Assembly: GCF_000422845.1 (NCBI RefSeq)
Contig: NZ_AUGV01000009.1
Span: 124,001-188,000 of the forward strand
DNA: 64,000 nucleotides
Reading direction: 5' to 3'
Source of the DNA: Oceanobacter kriegii DSM 6294
Lineage (GTDB): Bacteria > Pseudomonadota > Gammaproteobacteria > Pseudomonadales > Oceanobacteraceae
Below, in pieces: positions 33,818-41,557 of the stretch; the stretch's first letter is position 1; each line of letters begins with the position of its first letter. The notes below the pieces were generated by a model that made no database searches, had not been told where the DNA came from, and worked only from the letters and a program-made list of their open reading frames with translations. Made by a program: the position numbers and the translations under genes.

Positions 33818-34447
33818 GTGAAGCAACACATTCTGATTTTGGGCATTGGCAACGTGCTGTGGGCCGACGAAGGCTTTGGTGTGCGTTGCGTCGAACACAT
33901 CAATCAACACTTTGAACTCCCCGACAACGTCGAGATTCTGGACGGTGGTACCCAGGGGCTGTATCTGGTTCAGCACGTCCAAAACTGCGACATTCTGGTG
34001 GTGTTTGATGCCGTCGATTACGGCCTTGAACCTGGTACGCTGAAAATCGTGGAAGGTGACGAGGTGCCCAAATTCATGGGTGCCAAGAAGATGAGCCTGC
34101 ACCAGACCGGTTTTCAGGAGGTGTTGGCGCTGGCGGAGTTTGCTGGTGGCTACCCCGATGAACTGCTGTTGTTGGGCGTGCAGCCGGAAGCGCTGGAAGA
34201 CTTCGGCGGCAGCCTGCGTGATGTGGTGAAAGACCAGATTGCACCGGCGGTTCAGATAGCCGTGGACTACCTGGCCGAACGCGACACTTTGCTGGTGCCG
34301 CGCCCGCAAGCCGAGGCCTCAGTAGCCGAAGACCTGTCCCCCAACCAATTAGCCATTCACGTATACGAATCCGGCCGCCCGGACGAAGACGACGCCTGCC
34401 GCATTGGCGATAGCCGCTTTATGCCCAAAACCGAGGCCAGCCACTGA
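33818..34447 (+). CDS. hupD: Hydrogenase maturation endopeptidase HupD
   Basis: A 209-residue nickel-dependent protease that trims the HupL C-terminus. The motif GIGNVLWADEGFGVRCVEHI, the Asp in VVFDAVDYGLEPG and the His in KMSLHQTGFQEVLAL are the three conserved nickel-contacting positions of the HupD/HybD/HoxM family. A C-terminal extension (~165-209) is longer than in HybD. The start is GTG 33818 with GAGG upstream. This is the first gene of a tightly packed maturation operon served by its own sigma-54 promoter. It overlaps hupF by one base (TGATG). Confidence 0.96.
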   Translation: MKQHILILGIGNVLWADEGFGVRCVEHINQHFELPDNVEILDGGTQGLYLVQHVQNCDILVVFDAVDYGLEPGTLKIVEGDEVPKFMGAKKMSLHQTGFQEVLALAEFAGGYPDELLLLGVQPEALEDFGGSLRDVVKDQIAPAVQIAVDYLAERDTLLVPRPQAEASVAEDLSPNQLAIHVYESGRPDEDDACRIGDSRFMPKTEASH

Positions 34448-34803
34448 TGTGTATTGGCATTCCAATGCAAGTGACTCGCCTGCACGGCGATGGCAGCACG
34501 CTGGAGCGTGCCGAATGCCTGCCGTGGGGAGCAATGCCCGGACAAGCCCTGGCTATGGTGGACATCGCACTGGTGGGCGAGGTGGCCGTTGGCCAGTGGT
34601 TGCTGGTGTTTTTGGGTGCTGCCCGTGAATGCCTGACGCCACAGCGGGCTGAACAGGTTGGGCTGGCTTTGCGGGCCTTGCAGCAAGCCGAACTCGGTGA
34701 GCTGGATGGCTTTGATGAATTGTTTGCCGACCTTGACCGAGAGCCACAGCTACCGCCACACCTGCAAGCGCAGTTAAAGAATAATTCCAAGGAAAACGCC
34801 TGA
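34447..34803 (+). CDS. hupF: HypC-family hydrogenase chaperone HupF
   Basis: A 118-residue member of the HypC/HupF family with the invariant N-terminus MCIGIPMQV, whose Cys2 takes part in handling the Fe(CN)2CO unit. It is longer than HypC: a C-terminal helical extension (RAEQVGLALRALQQAELGELDGFDELFADL) is usual for HupF/HoxL. These proteins protect the large subunit in the presence of O2 in R. leguminosarum. The true HypC is encoded at 44137. It shares a base with the ends of both neighbouring genes. Confidence 0.92.
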   Translation: MCIGIPMQVTRLHGDGSTLERAECLPWGAMPGQALAMVDIALVGEVAVGQWLLVFLGAARECLTPQRAEQVGLALRALQQAELGELDGFDELFADLDREPQLPPHLQAQLKNNSKENA

Positions 34804-35207
34804 TGTCTGTTCATCCCCTGATCCAGCGACTGACCGACGAATTCGGTTATCCCATGCTGACCACCGAATCCGTTGATGCCTTTGCCGACGGCCATGAATA
34901 CAGCGTGCTGTTTTTCAGTGAAGACCCAAACAAGGTGAAAGAAGCTCTCGACGTGGCGGTGGTGTTGCCCGAGCTGGTGGCGGCTTTTCCACAGCTGCAC
35001 GCGGCTGTGATTGACCGTCAGCACGAGAAACAGCTGCAAGGCCGCTACCACTTTGTGACCTGGCCGGCGCTGGTGTTTCTGAAGCGCGGTGAGTTTCTCG
35101 GCAGCATGATCAAAATCCAGAATTGGGACGACTACATGCAGCAGATTCCCCAAATCCTGAACCGCCAGCCGCAGCCAGTAGAACCGCTGGCCAGCACCGA
35201 CGCCTGA
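34803..35207 (+). CDS. hupG: HupG/HyaE-family chaperone (thioredoxin fold)
   Basis: A 134-residue protein matching HupG/HoxO/HyaE: HPLIQRLTDEFGYPMLTTESVDAFADGHEYSVLFFSEDPNKVKEALDVAVVLPELVAAFP. It continues with TWPALVFLKRGEFLGSMIKIQNWDDYMQQI. The fold is thioredoxin-like, but the CxxC is missing, as is usual for this family. It is thought to guard the Tat-signal-bearing small subunit during assembly. The gene begins at the stop of hupF and is followed 16 bp later by hupH. Confidence 0.92.
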   Translation: MSVHPLIQRLTDEFGYPMLTTESVDAFADGHEYSVLFFSEDPNKVKEALDVAVVLPELVAAFPQLHAAVIDRQHEKQLQGRYHFVTWPALVFLKRGEFLGSMIKIQNWDDYMQQIPQILNRQPQPVEPLASTDA

Positions 35208-35223
35208 TTTCCGGAGTGACATT

Positions 35224-36255
35224 ATGAAAGGTGATATTCCACTGTTTGATCTGGGCACCAGTCTTGGCACGGACATTGGCTCGAAAACCAACGAAGCCGA
35301 TGCGCTGGGCATTAACTCCGGCATGTCCAGTTTTGCCAATCCACTGTCTGGGGCTGGGCTGGTTGGCCCGGGTTCCCATCAGGAAGAACTGGTTCTGAAC
35401 TACATGGAAATGCCGAAGGAAATGGACACCTTCGACATTCCGTTGCTGCCAGAGTCCGATGAGCTCAGCGAGCATCCGCAAGCAGCGGCTGCGCTGCAAC
35501 AATTGCAGCTGCTGCTTGATGTTACCGCCGACCGTATGGCGGTTGCGCAAGACGGTGTGACGGAAGGCGGAGCTCCTTTAGAAGGTACCCAAAAGCTGTC
35601 GCTGGATGGCATAGAACCGGGCGCTTGTTCATTGCTGTACCAAACCCTTGGCGAAGGCGAAGTGGCCTTAATGGTTCTGAACGACCAGCTGACCACCCGT
35701 CTGCGAGTGCAGGAAACGGTACTGGCCGGGGTGTGGTGGATTCAGCAACTGGACGACCAGCAACAGCTGCAATCCCAGTGGCTGGAAGTGGGTGCCATTC
35801 CGGAAGCTGTGCTGGATGAGGCTTTCCCGCCTCAAACACCGAATACCTTCGAGCTGGGTCCTCTGCCGGGCAACTTGCTGAACGGGGCTTCCGTGGTGCT
35901 GGAGCTGCTGGAAAAAGCCGCCGAGCATGCGCGCACGCCGTTGCAGCAGCCCCATGTGGTGAACCTCAGTTTGCTGCCGTTTTCCCCGGAAGATCAGAAC
36001 TTCCTGCATCTGCGTTTGGGCGGTGGTCGGGTGGCCATTCTGTCGCGCGGCTACGGCAACTGCCGCATCCACAGCACCGCCGTGGCCGGAGTTTGGAGCG
36101 TGCAGTACTTCAACAGCACCGACCAGTTGATTTTGGACACTCTGGAAGTGATTGCGGTGCCGCAAGTTGCCTGCGCCGCCCGTGAAGACCTGGAAGATTC
36201 CGCTGAACGTCTGCGCGAAATCTTCGATGCCCTGATGCCTGCTGAGGAAGCCTGA
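35224..36255 (+). CDS. hupH: HupH/HoxQ/HyaF-family maturation protein
   Basis: A 343-residue protein of the HupH family. Two related halves can be seen: GACSLLYQTLGEGEVALMVLN..TRLRVQETVLAGVWWIQQLDDQ near the middle and NFLHLRLGGGRVAILSRGYGNCRIHSTAVAGVWSVQYFNSTDQLILDTLEV near the end. The repeat of the VQET/IHSTA-VW pattern is typical. In R. leguminosarum HupH and HupG act on the small-subunit precursor. No signal peptide. It is followed 2 bp later by hupI. Confidence 0.92.
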   Translation: MKGDIPLFDLGTSLGTDIGSKTNEADALGINSGMSSFANPLSGAGLVGPGSHQEELVLNYMEMPKEMDTFDIPLLPESDELSEHPQAAAALQQLQLLLDVTADRMAVAQDGVTEGGAPLEGTQKLSLDGIEPGACSLLYQTLGEGEVALMVLNDQLTTRLRVQETVLAGVWWIQQLDDQQQLQSQWLEVGAIPEAVLDEAFPPQTPNTFELGPLPGNLLNGASVVLELLEKAAEHARTPLQQPHVVNLSLLPFSPEDQNFLHLRLGGGRVAILSRGYGNCRIHSTAVAGVWSVQYFNSTDQLILDTLEVIAVPQVACAAREDLEDSAERLREIFDALMPAEEA

Positions 36256-36257
36256 CC

Positions 36258-36545
36258 ATGACGGACAATACGATCGGCTCCCAGACACAGGCCCAGTCCC
36301 AGACCCAGACTCATCCCCGGGCCCAAACAACCAAGGGTTTTGAAGGCAGCTACCTCGGCGACGAAAGCCAGTTGGACGACAGCACTGTGCTGGAATGCAA
36401 GATTTGCTGGTATCAGTACCAACCAAGTGAAGGCGACGAATACCGCCAGATTGCCGCCCATACGCCCTTCAGCCAATTGCCGGATGACTGGCGCTGCCCA
36501 CAATGTGACGGTGATAAGGACCAATTTATGGTGGTCGATCTCTAG
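36258..36545 (+). CDS. hupI: Rubredoxin-like hydrogenase assembly protein HupI
   Basis: A 95-residue protein. A Gln/Thr-rich N-terminus (~1-35, with SQTQAQSQTQTHPRAQTT) precedes a rubredoxin domain with LECKICWYQYQPSEG and LPDDWRCPQCDGDKDQFMVV, i.e. CxxC and CPxC iron ligands. HupI/HoxR is used with O2-tolerant enzymes, where it is linked to correct FeS cluster formation in the small subunit; this agrees with the six-cysteine HupS. The TAG stop is the left border of MITE copy 2. Confidence 0.93.
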   Translation: MTDNTIGSQTQAQSQTQTHPRAQTTKGFEGSYLGDESQLDDSTVLECKICWYQYQPSEGDEYRQIAAHTPFSQLPDDWRCPQCDGDKDQFMVVDL

Positions 36546-36810
36546 GGGACATCTATTTAATCCGGTGCTCGCTCTGGGCTACCGGATGGGTTCGAATCAC
36601 GAAGCCGATTTGCAGGCCTGACGGGTCAAGTCAAAAGTCGGCGACACAGAGTCGAGATCATCCGGTAGCCCCCTCAGGGCGCGGGTTGCCGCCGCCCAGT
36701 GCTGTGTTGACGAATTTGAAAAGGACTCGTCATTTCGCTGCATTCGTCGCCTTGCCCTGAACAACGGCAACGCTCGCGCAGAGTCGTGCAGGATTAAATA
36801 GATGTCCCCT
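36544..36810. mobile_element. 267-bp MITE, copy 2, between hupI and hupJ
   Basis: The 20-bp perfect TIRs AGGGGACATCTATTTAATCC lie at 36544-36563 and, as complement, at 36791-36810. The interior is homologous along its length to copy 1 (25501-25767) and the total length is identical. It has no coding capacity. It starts at the stop codon of hupI and separates hupI from hupJ by 300 bp in an otherwise close-packed operon. An exact target duplication is not clear (TCTA left, TGTA right). Confidence 0.9.
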
Positions 36811-36845
36811 GTAGGTCATCAGCAGGGTAAGAGGGGCGATAGCAC

Positions 36846-37544
36846 GTGGTTAGCGGGAACCAGATCGGCGGCAAAGAGCTAAGCCGAACAGAGCTGGGTC
36901 AGGAACAGCTGGGCCAGGAAGAACTCAGTAAGGAAAACATTGAAGCCGTATACCAACAGGCCGCCAGCGCCATGCAATCGCTGCCGCTGTATCACCCGCC
37001 ATTAACGGTGGAGTTGCTGGGATGGCAACCGGTGGCGGCTGACCGGCCAGAGTGGGCTGGGGTGCTGATTACGCCCTGGTGCATGAACCTGATGGCCAGT
37101 GGCATGGCCGCTGGTGAACCCGGCAGCCAGTGGTTGCTGGAAGTTAACGACCACTGCTTTGAACTGACCCGAGCCCACAGTGACGCTCTGGGCCATTATG
37201 CTTCTGGTTCGCTGCTGTCGTTGATGCAGCAGTTCGACAACATGGAAGCCGCCCGTGCCTTTGCCAACGAGGTGTTGTTGCTGATCCATAGCACCGATGC
37301 CGAGTTGCCAGACACTGGTCCAAGTGAGCTGGAGCAACTGGCTGCCGAGCGACAGCGACTGGAAGCGCTTGAGGCTGAACGGCTTGAAGCAGAAAAACCG
37401 AAAATAGAAAAACAACCGGCAAAAGAAACCCAAGCAAAAGAAACCGAAGCAGAAGCGCCAACATCGAACGCAGAAGACCGTAGCAACACACAACAAAAAA
37501 CGCTGAGCCGACGCGGGTTATTACGCTCTCTGGCTGGACGCTGA
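36846..37544 (+). CDS. hupJ: HybE-family hydrogenase assembly chaperone HupJ
   Basis: A 232-residue protein from GTG 36846. The HybE domain runs from ~28 to 160: NIEAVYQQAASAMQSLPLYHPPLTVELLGWQP, WAGVLITPWCMNLMASG, GSQWLLEVNDHCFELTRAHSDALGHYASGSLLSLMQQF. It matches HupJ/HoxT, a chaperone of the Tat-exported small subunit. The N-terminus has a Glu/Gly repeat (LGQEQLGQEEL) and the C-terminus a Lys/Glu-rich tail ending SRRGLLRSLAGR. The start follows the MITE by 35 bp; the first ~25 residues could be an artefact of a shifted start. Confidence 0.9.
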   Translation: MVSGNQIGGKELSRTELGQEQLGQEELSKENIEAVYQQAASAMQSLPLYHPPLTVELLGWQPVAADRPEWAGVLITPWCMNLMASGMAAGEPGSQWLLEVNDHCFELTRAHSDALGHYASGSLLSLMQQFDNMEAARAFANEVLLLIHSTDAELPDTGPSELEQLAAERQRLEALEAERLEAEKPKIEKQPAKETQAKETEAEAPTSNAEDRSNTQQKTLSRRGLLRSLAGR

Positions 37545-37606
37545 AACAGCACCAGAACCAGAAAAAGCAGCAACCCGGGCGGTCAATCAGAGCAGGAGTA
37601 CGCAGT

Positions 37607-38773
37607 ATGTTGAACTCGACGGAAAATCGCGCTGCCGGTGCCTTGAATATTCAGGTTCAGGTCGATCGGCAACAGGTGGTTGCAGCATCCAGCGAGCTGA
37701 CCCGACCGTTGCAAAGCATGCAGCGATTGTTGCTCAAGCAAGGTCCTGTCCAGGCCTGCCAAATGCTGCCGTTGTTGTTCGCGGTGTGTGGTGAAGCCCA
37801 TGCGCTGGCAGGCAAGTTGGCCTGCGGTCTGTTTGAAGACGATGCGGTTATCGATGGGTGTGGTAACAGCAACGGCGGCACGCCGGAAGGATCATCCCGG
37901 CGGAACCCTTCTATACAACGGGCGTTAGCAGGCGTATTGCGAGAAAATCTACGCGAGCATCTGATGCAGTTGCGGCAGTTCTGGCATTTGCCATTGCCGA
38001 CCCAGGCCTTTGCCGAGGCCATGAAAGAAATCAGTTTTGCCATGGAGCGCGGCGACGACGTTGCCCGCTCGCTGGCGGTGGAAGCCTTGCTGATGCAGTT
38101 AGAGCGCAATATCCACCAGCAGCAATGGCTGCCGCAACTGCAAGACAGCTTGCAACAGCAACTGGCCGGGGTGGTATTACCCGACAGCGAAGTGGATAGC
38201 TGGCAAGCCTGCCAGCCGGGGCTTATGCCGGAATCCGGCCGGGTGTTCAGTGGTGCCGGAGCCGACGCCCTGTTGCATCATGCCGGCCAGCCGCTGGCGC
38301 AGGCCCTGTTGGCCGTGGCGCAGCAGCAATGGCAGGCAACTCTGCGAGTGATGGAAGCCCTGATGCAGGCCGCCAATCCCCATGATTGGGTGCGCTGCCA
38401 TCGTACTCTGGATGCTGCGGGTCAGTCCGTACAACAGGGCTGGGTGCGCACGGCGCGGGGCTGGCTGTTGCATCAGGTACAGCAGCATGGCGTGGCGGAA
38501 GGTGTAGTCACGGATAATGCAGGCTGGATGATTCAGGCTCCTACGGATGTGAATTTTCAGGGTCCGCTGGTGACGCAATGCCTGACGGGGATGAGCGTCC
38601 CCAACGGCACGGTCGACAAGGCCTTGCGCTGGATCGTGCGGGCGCTGGACCCTTGCGTCGGGTTTGATATCGAAATTCGTGAGCTTGAAATCAGAGAGCC
38701 CGAAACGGATAAGCCAACCACATCAGCGCAGGCAAACGTCAGCGCCGATTCAGGAGCCAAACACAATGCATGA
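37607..38773 (+). CDS. hupK: HupK/HoxV-family maturation scaffold
   Basis: A 388-residue protein of the HupK family, distantly related to hydrogenase large subunits. The C-terminal WIVRALDPCVGFDIEIRE recalls the DPCxxC region but keeps one Cys only; the central part is helical and Gln-rich. HupK/HoxV is proposed to hold the Fe(CN)2CO group with HypC before transfer to HupL. The tail after ~360 is polar. It overlaps hypA by 8 bp. The upstream sequence has GGAG before ATG 37607. Confidence 0.88.
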   Translation: MLNSTENRAAGALNIQVQVDRQQVVAASSELTRPLQSMQRLLLKQGPVQACQMLPLLFAVCGEAHALAGKLACGLFEDDAVIDGCGNSNGGTPEGSSRRNPSIQRALAGVLRENLREHLMQLRQFWHLPLPTQAFAEAMKEISFAMERGDDVARSLAVEALLMQLERNIHQQQWLPQLQDSLQQQLAGVVLPDSEVDSWQACQPGLMPESGRVFSGAGADALLHHAGQPLAQALLAVAQQQWQATLRVMEALMQAANPHDWVRCHRTLDAAGQSVQQGWVRTARGWLLHQVQQHGVAEGVVTDNAGWMIQAPTDVNFQGPLVTQCLTGMSVPNGTVDKALRWIVRALDPCVGFDIEIRELEIREPETDKPTTSAQANVSADSGAKHNA

Positions 38774-39107
38774 AATGTCGATCGCCGAAGGCATTATTCA
38801 GGTGATTGAAGATCAGGCCAAAGCCCAGGATTTTCAACGGGTGAAAGCCGTGTGGCTGGAAATCGGCCCGCTGGCCGCCATCGAGCAGGATGCGCTGGTG
38901 TTTTGTTTCGATGCCGTGACCCGCTCGACTCTGGCCGAAGGAGCGACACTTGAAATCATCCGTTTGCCCGGTCAGGCCTGGTGTTTGGGGTGTGCTCAAA
39001 CAGTCGAAATCAATCAGCGTTACGATCAGTGCCCGCATTGCGGCAGCTATCAGCTACAGGTCACCTCGGGTGACGAGTTACGAATCAAAGAATTGGAGGT
39101 GGTTTGA
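38766..39107 (+). CDS. hypA: Hydrogenase nickel chaperone HypA
   Basis: A 113-residue nickel/zinc protein. MHEMSIAEGIIQ holds the N-terminal nickel-binding His2 and Glu3. WCLGCAQTVEINQRYDQCPHCGSYQLQVTSGDELRIKELEV contains the zinc site CxxC-x(n)-CxxC. It delivers nickel with HypB to the large subunit. ATG 38766 gives the exact family N-terminus; it overlaps hupK by 8 bp and abuts hypB with no gap. Confidence 0.97.
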   Translation: MHEMSIAEGIIQVIEDQAKAQDFQRVKAVWLEIGPLAAIEQDALVFCFDAVTRSTLAEGATLEIIRLPGQAWCLGCAQTVEINQRYDQCPHCGSYQLQVTSGDELRIKELEVV

Positions 39108-40082
39108 ATGTGTACGGTATGCGGTTGCAGTGAAGGCGAGGTCCAGATTGAAGGACACGCACATACTCACGATCACTCACATAGCCACTCTCATGGTCAT
39201 TCTCATGATCATCAGCACGATCACAGCCATGCGCACGATCACAGCCATGATCATCAACACAGCCACAGTCATGAGCAGGAAAACGTGGTCGAGACCGCCA
39301 GCAACGGCGACCTGCATTATGGCAAAGGCGCTGCCCATGCCCATGCGCCGGGTCTGACCCAGGCGCGCATGGTGCAGATCGAGCAGGACATTCTTGGCAA
39401 GAACGACCGCTATGCGGCCGTTAACCGCATTCGCTTCGAGCAGCTGAATCTGCTGGCATTGAATCTGGTATCTAGCCCGGGCTCCGGTAAAACCACCTTG
39501 CTGACTGAAACCATCACGCGCTTGGGTCAGGCTCAATCGCCATGGCCGATGGCGGTCATCGAAGGCGACCAGCAAACCAGCAACGACGCTGACCGTATCC
39601 GTGCAACGGGTGTTCAGGCCATTCAGGTGAACACCGGCAAGGGCTGTCATTTGGATGCCCATATGGTGGGTCATGCGCTGGAAGGTTTACACGAACTGCA
39701 AGGCGGCGCGCTGTTTATCGAAAACGTTGGCAATCTGGTGTGCCCGGCGGCGTTTGATCTGGGCGAAGCCCACAAGGTGGCGATCCTGTCGGTCACCGAA
39801 GGCGAAGACAAGCCGTTGAAATACCCGGACATGTTCCACGCCGCTGATCTGATGATTCTCAATAAAGTTGATCTGCTGCCGTATCTCGATTTTGATGTTG
39901 AAGCCTGTATCGAGGCCGCCCGCCGGGTGAACCCGGACATTCAGGTGATCCAGTGCTCCGCCCGCAGCGGCGAAGGCATGGACCAATGGCTGGGCTGGAT
40001 AGCCGAGCGTCGTGCCGCACGTATTCAACAACGGATTCAGGCACTCAAAAGTCAGATGAAACAGCTGGAGGCTTTGCTCTGA
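39108..40082 (+). CDS. hypB: Hydrogenase nickel-incorporation GTPase HypB
   Basis: A 324-residue G3E GTPase. The start [10 protein letters not shown] has the high-affinity nickel CxxCGC motif. A His/Asp/Ser-rich block (~17-55) with more than 20 histidines can store nickel, as in rhizobial HypB. The GTPase part has [15 protein letters not shown] (P-loop), [27 protein letters not shown] and [12 protein letters not shown]. It hydrolyses GTP during nickel insertion. The gene starts directly after hypA, and its TGA shares a base with the ATG of hupR. Confidence 0.97.
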   Translation: MCTVCGCSEGEVQIEGHAHTHDHSHSHSHGHSHDHQHDHSHAHDHSHDHQHSHSHEQENVVETASNGDLHYGKGAAHAHAPGLTQARMVQIEQDILGKNDRYAAVNRIRFEQLNLLALNLVSSPGSGKTTLLTETITRLGQAQSPWPMAVIEGDQQTSNDADRIRATGVQAIQVNTGKGCHLDAHMVGHALEGLHELQGGALFIENVGNLVCPAAFDLGEAHKVAILSVTEGEDKPLKYPDMFHAADLMILNKVDLLPYLDFDVEACIEAARRVNPDIQVIQCSARSGEGMDQWLGWIAERRAARIQQRIQALKSQMKQLEALL

Positions 40083-41557
40083 TGAATGCCATGCGTCGTC
40101 ATACCGTGTTGTGCGTCGATGACGAACTGCGCTCGCTGGAAACCCTGGAGCGGACGCTGGACGAAGAGTTCGACGTCATTACCGCCAACAGCGCCGAACA
40201 GGCGTTGCAAATCCTCGAGCGCCAGCCGGTCTCTGCGGTGGTGTGTGACCAGCGCATGCCCGGCACCACCGGGGTTGAACTGCTGATTCAGGTGCGGGCG
40301 CAATGGCCCAATACTGCCCGGCTGATTCTGTCCGGTTATACCGATTCCGAAGACATTATCCGTGGCCTTAATGAGGCGGGTATTTTCCAGTACATCACCA
40401 AGCCGTGGCACCCGGACCATTTGTTGCTGTCGCTGCGCAATGCCTGTCGGCTGGTGTCGCTGGAAAGCGAGAATGCTCTGCTGGCCACCGAAATCCGGCT
40501 CACGGCCAACCAGGCCGAAACCCGCATTGAAGAAAAGAAAGCCCGTTTGCGTCAGCAGTTTGCACTGGACGAAATCGTGCGCTCCGAATCCAGCCCGCTG
40601 AACAACATTTGTGAGCGGGTGCAGCAAATTGCCCCCTACGATATTTCGGTGCTGATCAGCGGCCCGTCCGGCACCGGTAAGGAACTGTTTGCGCGGGCAT
40701 TGCACTACAACAGTCTGCGTGCGGACCAACCGTTTGTGGTGGAAAACTGCGGTGCCATGCCCGACGACCTGCTGGCCTCCGAGCTGTTTGGCCACCGCAA
40801 GGGCGCTTTTACCGGTGCCATGACCGACCACGCCGGTCTGTTTGAACAGGCCGATGGCGGCACCCTGTTTCTGGACGAAATTGGCGATGTTTCACCGGCG
40901 TTTCAGGTCATGCTGTTACGGGTATTGCAGGAACGCGAAGTGCGCCGCGTTGGCGATAACAAACGTCGCCCGGTGGATGTGCGCATCATCGCCGCCACCA
41001 ACCGCGATCTGGAAGCCGAAGTGGCCGCCGGACGATTCCGGGAAGACCTCTATTACCGACTGGCAGAAATGACGCTGCTGTTGCCAGCGTTGGCAGCCCG
41101 TCGAATGGACGTACCGACGTTGGCCAATCATTTCCTGCGCCAGGCCAGCCGTGATTACGACAAACCTGCCGCGGGCTTCAGCGATGGTGCGATTGAAGCT
41201 CTCAGCCAATGGCATTGGCCGGGTAACGTCCGTGAGATGCAAAACGAGATTCGCCGCATGCTGGTACTGGCCGAAGGCGACGTGCTGGGAGCTGAGCTGA
41301 TCAGCCCAAGGCTGCTGCGCAACCTGCCTGAACACACCGAGCCGGAACCGATTCTGGAAGCCGTGCTGCGTCGTCAGGAAGGCTGGAGCGAAGGCAGTAC
41401 CCTGAAGGACAAAACCGAGCTGCTGGAAAAACAACTGCTGCGTGAAACCATGATCCGCCACAAATGGAACAAGAGCCGCGCCGCTGATGAACTGGGGCTG
41501 TCGCGGGTTGGTTTGCGCGCCAAGCTCGACCGCTACGGACTGGAGCCGCTGGCCTGA
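40082..41557 (+). CDS. hupR: Hydrogenase response regulator HupR/HoxA, NtrC family
   Basis: A 491-residue sigma-54 activator. The receiver domain has D13/D14 and the phospho-acceptor D56 in [16 protein letters not shown], with K107 in ITKPWHP. The AAA+ domain has GPSGTGKE (194-201), GAFTGA (241-246), [12 protein letters not shown] and the C-terminal [15 protein letters not shown] Fis-type helix-turn-helix closes the protein ([28 protein letters not shown]). An intact GAFTGA fits the two sigma-54 promoters of the locus. In known systems the unphosphorylated form activates, and HupT phosphorylates it when H2 is absent. It shares bases with both hypB and hypF. Confidence 0.95.
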   Translation: MNAMRRHTVLCVDDELRSLETLERTLDEEFDVITANSAEQALQILERQPVSAVVCDQRMPGTTGVELLIQVRAQWPNTARLILSGYTDSEDIIRGLNEAGIFQYITKPWHPDHLLLSLRNACRLVSLESENALLATEIRLTANQAETRIEEKKARLRQQFALDEIVRSESSPLNNICERVQQIAPYDISVLISGPSGTGKELFARALHYNSLRADQPFVVENCGAMPDDLLASELFGHRKGAFTGAMTDHAGLFEQADGGTLFLDEIGDVSPAFQVMLLRVLQEREVRRVGDNKRRPVDVRIIAATNRDLEAEVAAGRFREDLYYRLAEMTLLLPALAARRMDVPTLANHFLRQASRDYDKPAAGFSDGAIEALSQWHWPGNVREMQNEIRRMLVLAEGDVLGAELISPRLLRNLPEHTEPEPILEAVLRRQEGWSEGSTLKDKTELLEKQLLRETMIRHKWNKSRAADELGLSRVGLRAKLDRYGLEPLA

